In this document: in pieces, positions 56,128-64,000 of the stretch
Layout of the letters: the number at the start of each line of letters is the position of its first letter
Position numbering within the stretch: the stretch's first letter is position 1
Source of the DNA: Narthecium ossifragum
Taxonomy: Eukaryota; Streptophyta; Magnoliopsida; Dioscoreales; Nartheciaceae
Direction: 5' to 3'
Length of the DNA: 64,000 nucleotides
Assembly (NCBI GenBank): GCA_963920575.1
Contig: OY986971.1
Coordinates: 18,218,492-18,282,491 of the forward strand
The notes under the pieces: model-generated
What the model was told of the DNA's origin: nothing
Seen by the model: the letters and a program-made list of their open reading frames with translations, nothing else
Database searches by the model: none
Translations under genes and position numbers: made by a program

Positions 56128-57855
56128 TGATGAGTGCATGAAAGTGCACTCTAAATAGCCTTATAACCATCTCAATTGCTAGATTATTATCCTTAATCAG
56201 CATCTTTATTACTATTTTTATATCTATATGTTGCTTCACATGGTTGTTTGGAAAATGCAGGAAATTGGAGCTAAAAGAAGCTGAAAAGAGTATATGGATC
56301 AACTTCAACAATTAATCTGTACTTGCTCATGAAGAATCAGATGATGTGCCATATATGGTTGGAAAGCTCTTGAAGTCTAGATTCTGGGGAATTTTACGGT
56401 TCGTGATTCCGAGTTTCCTAGAGGAAGTTACGGCAATTTCAGTACTGATGCGCAGTCTGAATGGCAGAAAGGAAAATAAGCTGGAAGTCCGAGCGATCCG
56501 CCGATCGATCGGACCTCACAGAATCGTGACAGAACATGCATTTTTTGGCTGAATATGATCCGATCGATCCCTCCTTCGCTCCTATAGGGTCCGATCGATC
56601 CGACACCAATGGTCCCATCGATCGGACTCGGAAAAAGCCAAAAACAGCGGATTTTTACTCAACCGATCGATCCAACACTCATAATCCGATCGATCGGACT
56701 TGGGAATTAAAGGGTGACAGAACGTATGCTTTTTAGAGGAGCAGAGTTCGATCGATCCGTCCATCAATCGGACTCGGGCGTAAATAGAAGATTGGAGATT
56801 TCAAGAGACCGATCGATCCAACATCCCGAGAAGGATCGATCGGACTTGCCCAGTGACGAAAATCAACGGTTTTGATTAATCCGAGTTTACTAATTCTTGA
56901 ACCCTATAAATAGGAAACTTAGGGCTAATCAAAGGGGACTTCTTGGACGTTTTTGGAGGCTCTTTTAAGGACTTTTTCAAGAGGAAGAAGATGAAGACAT
57001 CTCCATCCATGGCCGAGTAATCCACGGGCATGGCAGACGGATGATCTAGCGAGGACTAGGGCTTCTTCTCCAACAGTGGTTCATAGTTTTTAATCTTTAT
57101 TGTTAAACTCTTATGTATTGGATCTTCACAGATTGCTTTCTGGTTAAACATTATTATAAATCCAGTCATGCTTCTTTTATGATATTGTGATCCCATAGTT
57201 ATCTCCTTTGATTCTCCTACCGAGTCTCGTGAGACCTTTGCTATGCATTGCCCGTAGTGACAGCTGGTATTGTGTATTCTTAGGGATCTGGTTAGATAAG
57301 GTTGGGGCTCTATACCGTGAGATCTTTGCTATGCATTGCCGATTGTGAGAGTTGGTATTGTGTATTCTTAGAGATCCGGTTAGAGTAGGGCTTTGTCCCG
57401 ATGAACTTTTGCTGCGCGTTGCCTGTAGTGACAGCCGGTATCGTGTATTCTTAGGTTTGGTTGGATGAAGTTAGAACTATAAAAAGGAAGAACCAATCGT
57501 AGGAAGAGACATTTATATATTTTATCAGATTCATAATTCTTTATCTTCCAGTTAAGGTGATTGGCATATGAATCCCTTAACTGTGTATCATATGAACCAT
57601 TGAGAAGAGAAGAACCTAAATCCGAGTGAAGTGATTCCTGAAGCCTAGCCTCATTCAAATCTTGATTTCTCTCGTTAACTTTATCTTATCATTACATCTT
57701 CGATCTATTTTCTTAACTTTTATCGCTCTTGATTGTTTTCAATTCATTGTTATCTGTGTTTCTGGATCTTTCCTGCTTGTCTCTCTGTGGGATTCGACCT
57801 CTCTTATGTTGTACTGCACCGCGACCGGTGTGCGTGACACATTTGAGCGACATCA
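56128..57855 (+). mobile_element. Athila 3' LTR (element 2 of the recombinant)
   Basis: 1728 bp, TGATGAGTGCATG to TTTGAGCGACATCA. CGATCGATCG array at 56500-56850, TATA box at about 56904. The right flank (gtcat) does not match the left flank of the 45033 LTR (tatca), as expected for a recombinant. Confidence 0.92.
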
Positions 57856-59175
57856 GTCATCACTCTCCCGGTTCAACCACAAAGCTGTAAGCACTAACAG
57901 TTTATAATCAAGCTAGTAAACATGACAGAAAGCAACAAACAAAGCTATTATATCAAGCCTCGCGGGCAAAACCGCTAAAATCGCATGCTTTCGGAGCCCC
58001 GCGGGCAAAACCACCTTAAAAACACGTTCTGGCACACGTCAGATCGATCCGACCAACCTTCGGATCGATCCGACCAGCCCTCGGATCGATCCGACACCCG
58101 TTGGATCGATCTGGCTGGTCAAAACCCACAGGCATCGTTCCAGGGAGCTTCAGATCGATCCGAACCTACGTCGAGATCGATCCGACTTCCCCCTGCGGAC
58201 GAGCCTTCTCGAGAGCGGCCTGGATCGATCCGATACCCACTCGGATCGATCCGACAAGCCGCTCCGATCGATCCTACTCAACCCAGGGTCGATCCGAGCA
58301 AGCCCTCCGGCCAGCGTCGACGACGCTCCCGACCGGACGACGACACCAAACCTCACCAAACTTGGTGGGCTGGTAGCCAAGAGGATCAAGAAGCTATTCG
58401 AGGCTTCCAAAACCGAGAAAACACCATCGAGACGAGGAAAAACCAAAGAAAATAAAATCGGATTCAAGCCTTCCAACCAAGCCCGAGTCTTAAGTAGGAA
58501 CCCTACCTCCACAGCGCAGCTTCAACCCACAAAACCGAGCCTCGGATTTTCCTCACGCCGCCACGGTCCCGATGAGCCTCCAAGCTCCAGAAACGGTGGG
58601 CGGAGGAGGGAGAACAGCGATGAGGAAGGTTCAGCCGGCACAGGGGAAAAACAGAGCAGAGTGCAGAAGAAGGGAGAAGAAGGGAAGGAGAGGGGAAGGA
58701 GAGGGGAAAGAGGATAAGGCCGGGGAAGGTGGAGAAGGAGGGGGGGAAGTAAAGTCTTACTCCCCTGACAGGGGAGGTGACGGCTGCCGCGGCCGTCCCG
58801 TCGAACTCCACCGACAGAGACCCACGGGGCGGGTGGGATCAATCCGCACGACTTGTCGGATCGATCCGGCTAGCAAGGCCAGATCGTTCCGCCCAAGAGG
58901 TGCGATCGATCCAACTTCCTGGCGTTGAACGATCGATCCTCTTGGCCAGGAAGGATCGATCCCTCTTCCGCAGGAAGCTAGACTTGGGTTAAAACTTAAA
59001 CCCAAGCCCGGATCTTTCGATCCCGGGTCCACCTAGCCATTCTACTCAAACACAAACACCAAAACAAGGCATGTGTGTGCACAAGCGGGTGTGAAACAAA
59101 CCAGTAAGGCGCAATTTACCAAATTGCCCTTGCGATCAACGACGAGCCACAGGAATAGAGGAACGGGTCCTCACA
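57856..59175 (-). mobile_element. Tekay-like LTR, inverted, 5' part
   Basis: The right end cgggtcctcaca is the inverted LTR start. Inverted gcgggcaaaaccgc, gatcccgggtccac and gtgtgtgcac blocks match the LTRs at 24853 and 28078. Palindrome sites lie at 58041, 58062, 58083 and 58103 (21, 21, 20 bp apart) and at 58150-58295 and 58850-58970. The LTR 3' part is lost at the Athila junction. Confidence 0.85.
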
Positions 59176-59584
59176 AGAATAAAGTAATTGCCATCAATTC
59201 CACCTGCCTGCCACCTTCACCTCTCTTCCTCTATAGCCGTATCCTTCTCCACCAGCCGGCCACCACCATCACCGCCCTCCACCACCATCAACCACCGTCC
59301 AAGCCGTCCTTCACCAACGTCCTCCTTGGTCGCTGCCTCTCATCAGCCACCTCCCTTGGCCCAACTTTCCAAGTGTAGCCGGCCATCCTAGAGGAGCTAC
59401 AAGGTATTCCTCTTCATCACTCCGTCCCCCTTCTCTAGCTTAGTTTCTTCCTCCTCGAATACCTAGGGTGCTTCTCCTATAACCCTAAAGGTATCTCTCG
59501 ACCTAAGCATAGATTTGGCTAAGGAGGAGCCGAGACCAGGCAAGAGACCAGGTACGAAAGCCCTAGAGAAGGTGCGTCGTATCA
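59176..59584 (+). mobile_element. LTR 3' part with CGTATCA end
   Basis: C-rich sequence ending gtgcgtcgtatca, then a tRNA-Met primer site (tggtatcagagc, 59588-59599). The end resembles the CTCGTATCA end of the solo LTR at 8645-10088. The LTR start was displaced by the inverted Tekay-like LTR. Confidence 0.65.
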
Positions 59585-59646
59585 ACTTGGTATCAGAGCT
59601 CTGTTCCGATGACTGTGCTGCCCAAAGCATTCCAGAAGCTGCACTG

Positions 59647-60456
59647 ATGGCAGGAGTACCCATCCCTATTCCCTACTATGTCTGGGTTGGATCAGGACCG
59701 ACTCCTCCTACCTCACTTCCTACTCACCCGATATCGGCTCTACCAGCCTATCCTACACCACCACCTACAATACCTCTCCCACATCAAACTCCTGTCCCTA
59801 CCTATAATCCACCGCCATATCAGCCGCTCCCGCCACCCTATGCAGCCTACAACCATATTCCTCCCTGCAATCCATCACCCTTTTATTAGTCATTACCTCC
59901 ACCATGCAACCAACCCAAACCGGCAAGCACCGACGAGTATTCGAGTACGACTTGGACTCCAAATCCTACTGGAACTAGGATTACAAGTCCTACTCCAACT
60001 AGGACTTGGACTCAAAATCCTACTATAACTAGGATTACAAATCCTACTCCAACTAGAAATCCTACTCCAACTAGGAATCCTAGTCAAACACAGATTATAG
60101 CAAGGATTTGCTTAGAAATTCTTGATGAGATCCAGACTTGGACTGTGAGGCAGAATTCTACGGCAACTCAGATTACAACTCCGGGTGTGACTCCGACTCC
60201 GACTCCACATGTGACTCTGAGAACAACTCCAATTGTAACTCCGAGTGTGACTTCGGTTATGACTTAAAACTCAACTTCGGTTGTGATTCCGAGATCAACT
60301 CCAAGTGGGGCGGCAACAACCATCAGGGAAGAAGAGATCAAAGACGAAGAAGCAGATCTTGGAGAAGAGATCCAGGAGATAGTTGAGGAGCCAGAGCTAT
60401 CATATCCTCAACTTGAGCACCCCCCAATGCCAACTTACCCGGCTTCACCACCTTAG
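59647..60456 (+). pseudogene. Pro/Thr-rich reading frame after the primer site
   Basis: An ATG 48 bp after the primer site opens a frame with stops only at about 59887, 60264 and 60454. The first part is Pro-rich (MAGVPIPIPYYVWVGSGPTP). The second repeats TRI-T-NPTPTR-like units (59950-60090), then TPTPHVT-like units. An acidic stretch (REEEIKDEEADLGEEIQE) follows. I see no capsid, zinc knuckle or protease. It may be the gag-position protein of a non-autonomous LTR element; function unknown. The rest to 60734 is C-rich without a recognisable gene. Confidence 0.4.
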
Positions 60457-60734
60457 CCAGATTTCGGCCCCCATCTCAGGCCAGTCAACACCCTATCATC
60501 ATCATCTTCTTCCTTCCCTTCATCCAAAACCTACCTTTTCACCACCGACATGTCTCCCCACTCCTCTCCGGTAGCCACCGCCACCAACCAAGGCCACCAT
60601 CTTTTCCCCTGCAACCCCAAGACCATTTCCTCACCATATCCACTGTCGATTGTCATCTCCGACGATCTACCCGTCATCTACAAAACCTCATCCGCCAACC
60701 TCACCTTAGTTGAAGCCCTCCCCACACCATGTAA

Positions 60735-62362
60735 TGTGCGGACCCGTACCTCCAACCCAGTCCAACCGCGTTAGGTCAAGGGTCTGGTTTTGTGGTTTGG
60801 CTTGGTTGGCCTTGGGATGCGATCGGTTGATCGCATCGCTGTTTTTGACCCCAAGGTCATTTTGGTAAATTTGCTCCCCGACGGTCGGTTTCACACCCAC
60901 ATTGCACACACTGCCTTTGATTGATTAGAATCTTAAAGGCGCTTCCGATCGGAAGATCGGAGCTCAATCGGGAGAGATCGAATCGAACGGTTCTGATCAA
61001 TTCCAACTTTCTATTTAAACCCTTCTCTTTTCTCTTTCTTTCTCTTTCTTCTCTTTCTCTCTTCCTCTCTCCTTTCGTGGGCTGCCAGCTTGAGCTTTGG
61101 GCTATGGCTTTTTGGCGTGGATCTGCGACGATCGGAGTTGAGGATCTTGTAGATCGCCTGCAAGTCTATACATGTAGGTGCTTCTACCCAATTCCTATGA
61201 GTTTGTAACCCTAGGATCGTCTTTTTGTGATTTGTGGCTGTTGGTTTTGTTAGAATGCTATGATTTTCTGTATTCTAGTTCCTTGCCATGTTTAGAAGCT
61301 AGCTATGGTTTTAGTTCCGTATTCTTTCGGACGAATTTCATATTTTTACCGGTTTTTCGATGGGGTTGGACTCAGATCTGATATTCCACGATCTGAGTTT
61401 GGTTTTTATTGCATGAATGAATTTCCCACCATCAAATAGACCTTCCTGCAAAGTTTGAATGGATTCCATCGCCGTTTGATAGATCAAATCCAACAAATTC
61501 AGTTTTTGTCGGTTTCATCGGTTTTCGGACAATTTGATTTAATTCGAAGGATTTGATCATCCAAAGTTGGATTTCTTAGTGCCATTAGATTCCCCACATC
61601 CAACTACACATGCCTACCAAATTTGGTTTGATTTCGATAGGTTTGATAGATCGAATCCAAGAAATTGAATCTCAGACACTATTCGACACTTATTCATCTC
61701 TCCTGCCGACATATGAAGGATCGATCTTCTTTGAGAAGAAGATCGATCTTTCGTTTGTTAGTGTTCTACTCCATCTGAAGATGATCGATCCTCTTGGGAC
61801 AAGAAGATTGATCCTCTTCTTGATAGAGGGTGTGTTTGAGGAAGATCGATCCTCTAGTGCCAGAGGATCGATCCTTCTTCCCCAGACAGAACACCCACTT
61901 TGGGATGATCGATCTTCTTGGATAAGAAGATCGAGTCCAAGAAGATCGATCCTTCTTCCCCAGACAGAACACCATCTTGAGGAAAATCGATCTTTTTGTG
62001 AAAGAAGATCGATCCTTCCTTCCTAGGCAGGGAGCACCCTTAAGGAGGATCGATCTTCCTTGGAAGGGAAGATCGATCACCTCTCCTTGACAAGGATCAC
62101 CCATGTAAATGATCGATCATCTTGGGTAAGATGATCGATCCTTTATGTGTTGATTTGTATAATTGATCCGAATTCGATGTTTTCGATTTCTTTTCGACCC
62201 GATTTTCTCGTGGGGTTTTCCCGATGATAAGTAGTGATTAATATAATATTTTAATCAGGATTTTGACTAGTTTATCTCCAGAGTACACCGTAAGTTGTAT
62301 TTCAAATTAGTTTATCGATTTCTATCGACTTTCAAGCAGTTTTCCAATAAGCATGCTATGTC

Positions 62363-62417
<55 letters not shown>

Positions 62418-63355
62418 TTTGTGAATGCTTTATCGCTTTATGAGTAACCGGAGGAGTGACAACCCCCGGGAATGTTTAGTATAAATGGATCGGAGGTGTG
62501 CCCTCCATGCTTAGTATAGATTTATTGCTTTGATTAATAGCCCCGCTGATTGCCGGCGTGCGCCGAGGGCATAACCCGTTGTACTGGTAGATTATATATC
62601 TTGTATGTGTGGCTTGTTGCCTTGGCCGAGGTTGTATCCCCTTGTAGCAATTTCGGTTGACGGCTGTGGACGCCGTTGTAATGTCGAAATTGGCTCGATT
62701 GTGGTTGTCGCTTGGCTGTTGGCCAGTTACTTGCGGGGTAACTGTGGAACCTTAGCCTGTTAGGTGCAAGAGAGCACTGAAGACTATTGTATATCTGTGT
62801 TTATCGCTTTACTCTAATCATTGTATTGTTAGTATAGCTTACATGTATTTGAGACCCTTGCTATGCTCACCCTTTTGGCTAGCTAGAGGCTATGCCTAGC
62901 CCTGTATAATCGATGTCATCTTGTTGCATGCTTATATCTCTTTATCTGCGTCTGAGCATTGCATGCATTTTGTCTGCATTAGAGCATAAGGCTAGGGTGC
63001 AGGTGAATAGGGTCTTCGCAGTTCCGAGGCTCTCTCTTCGCAGATCCGAGGCTCTCGGGTAGCTCAGATCTAGCTCTAGGACCGTGGATGGGTAGCAAGG
63101 ACTAGGGCATGATTGTTATGCCAAATTCGCTGTATTCTTGAGGATGGGTCTAGTTGGCTATCATCTGTTGTTTGAGGTGTAGAGGTCACCCAGAGTTCTC
63201 GTCTCATGCTCAGTATCCGTGTTAAGGGAAGTTACGTGTTGCCCTGGGTCCTACCCCTTTGTTGTTAAGCGCTGGGTGCTTGGTGGTTGAGAGGGATGGC
63301 TGTTGACAGTTGAGGTCACAGAGTGCGTGCCCTGGGGTAGGCAGTGGACGTAACG
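60735..63355 (+). mobile_element. Chromovirus-type LTR, interrupted at 63356
   Basis: It starts TGTGCGGACCCGTACC and carries the family blocks ggtttggcttggttggcc, ccccaaggtcattttgg, ctagaggctatgcctagccc and gccctggggtaggcagtgg. It is broken by another LTR at 63356; its 3' end is beyond the window. A mixed (TA)n(TG)n microsatellite lies at about 62361-62412. Confidence 0.82.
61719..62140. repeat. Seven GATCGATC pairs at ~63-bp period
   Basis: Pair starts (GATCGATC or one-mismatch form): 61719/61741, 61783/61806, 61844/61866, 61907/61929, 61985/62007, 62048/62071, 62111/62133. Within-pair distances are 22 or 23 bp; pairs repeat every 61-64 bp except one step of 78 that holds an extra site at 61944. 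Flanks between partners are also mirror-like (cttctttgagaag), so each unit is an extended inverted repeat. Confidence 0.92.
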
Positions 63356-64000
63356 TGTGAGGACCTGCCCCTCCACCCCTGTGGCTCGTTGTAGATCGCA
63401 AGGGCAATTTGGTAAATTGTGCCTTGTTGGTTTGTTTCACACCCGCGTGTGCACACACTGGCCTTGTTTGTGTTAATGCTTGTTTAGAATGGCTAGGTGG
63501 ACCCGGGATCGGAAGATCCCAGCTCGGGCGCGAGAAAGCTTGCCTTTGGGCAGCTGACAACCCTTGAGCGATCGATCGCTCCTTGGGACGATCGATCGGA
63601 CTCATGAGCGAGTCGGTTTGTTTTGATCCGGGGCGAGAACGATCGATCGCTCCTTGGAGTGACCGATCGGAGTCGAGTCAGTGGCTTTTTCTGCTTCACG
63701 AGGACAGCCGCCGTTTGCCGTAGCTCTCTCCTGTCAGAGAGGGAAGACTTCCCCTCCCCTCCCCTCACTTTTTCCCCCTTCCCCCGGCTTTCCCCTTCCC
63801 CTTTCCCTCCTTTTCTTCCCCTCCTCTTCCTTCTTCTCCTCCTTTCTTCTTCCTCCTTCTTTCTTCTCCCGAGAGCCCTGTTTTTCCCCTGTTTCCGGCA
63901 GCCATCTTCCTCACCTCTGTTCTCCCTCCTCCGGCCATCTTTTTCGGCGTTCTAAGGCTCGTTGGATTCGTGACAACGAGAGGAAGATCCCTGAAGTGGT
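63356..64000 (+). mobile_element. Tekay-like LTR, 5' part, cut by window end
   Basis: It starts TGTGAGGACCTGCCCCTCC with the family blocks gcaagggcaatttggtaaattg-like and gtttcacacccgcgtgtg. It lies inside the LTR at 60735. Left target bases are taacg; the partner is beyond the window. Palindromes are CGATCGATCG type near 63568-63660, followed by a CT-rich tract. Confidence 0.82.

Noticed and set aside
43588..59175. The inverted LTR pieces at 43588-45032 and 57856-59175 as one LTR split by the Athila element
   Set aside because: Both pieces include the part around the gttgaaccgg/gtgatgac segment, so they overlap rather than complement each other, and there is no TSD at the junctions.

Overview
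The window is plant nuclear DNA, very probably from an angiosperm with a large, repeat-rich genome. The evidence is the set of plant-type LTR retrotransposons (Ty3/gypsy Athila-like and Tekay/other chromoviruses, Ty1/copia SIRE-like), a CACTA DNA transposon, a plant mTERF gene remnant and a degenerate plant-like 18S rRNA gene. I see no intact host gene. Almost the whole window is nested transposable elements, and many boundaries can be proved from 5-bp (LTR) or 3-bp (CACTA) target-site duplications (TSDs). Species cannot be named from sequence alone. || Layout. 1-1620: left-edge SIRE-like copia element on the minus strand (gag, tRNA-Met primer site, LTR). 1621-6743: broken chromovirus (partial LTRs, gag, protease, RT/RNase H) with a solo LTR dropped between protease and RT. 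6744-12537: LTR fragments, one solo LTR with 9-bp terminal inverted repeats, and unassigned DNA. 12560-32492: 3' part of an Athila-like element whose 3' LTR has been split by a complete non-autonomous Athila element (16455-24621), a complete gag-only Tekay-like element (24853-30336) and a copia solo LTR (30972-32054). 32494-33126: 3' end of an mTERF gene. 33676-43587: one 18S rRNA gene fragment cut into three pieces by a solo LTR (33898-36851) and by a CACTA element (37633-43531) that carries captured RING-finger exon sequence and its own nested solo LTR. 43588-57855: a reverse LTR fragment, then a recombinant Athila with full-length gag-pol (decayed). 57856-64000: reverse Tekay-like LTR, an LTR/primer site/Pro-Thr-rich reading frame, and two nested chromovirus-type LTRs. 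|| How the parts work. The autonomous-type Athila at 49599-56127 supplies gag, protease, RT, RNase H and integrase in the usual order, but stops and frameshifts have disabled it. The copies at 16455 and 24853 have lost most of pol and could only have moved with proteins supplied in trans. || Most notable signal. LTRs of at least four unrelated retrotransposon families carry clusters of short palindromes with a TCGA centre (GGATCGATCC, AGATCGATCT, CGATCGATCG, GGTCGACC), usually just upstream of the TATA box. The sites are paired at a fixed 20-23 bp centre-to-centre distance, about two DNA turns. In one family all six pairs are exactly 21 bp apart; in one Tekay-like LTR seven sites run at exactly 21 bp, and the two LTRs of that element differ by exactly three units. 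Members of one LTR family carry different palindrome types at the same place. This looks like a fast-evolving, modular promoter-proximal protein-binding array shared across families; its function is not known to me.
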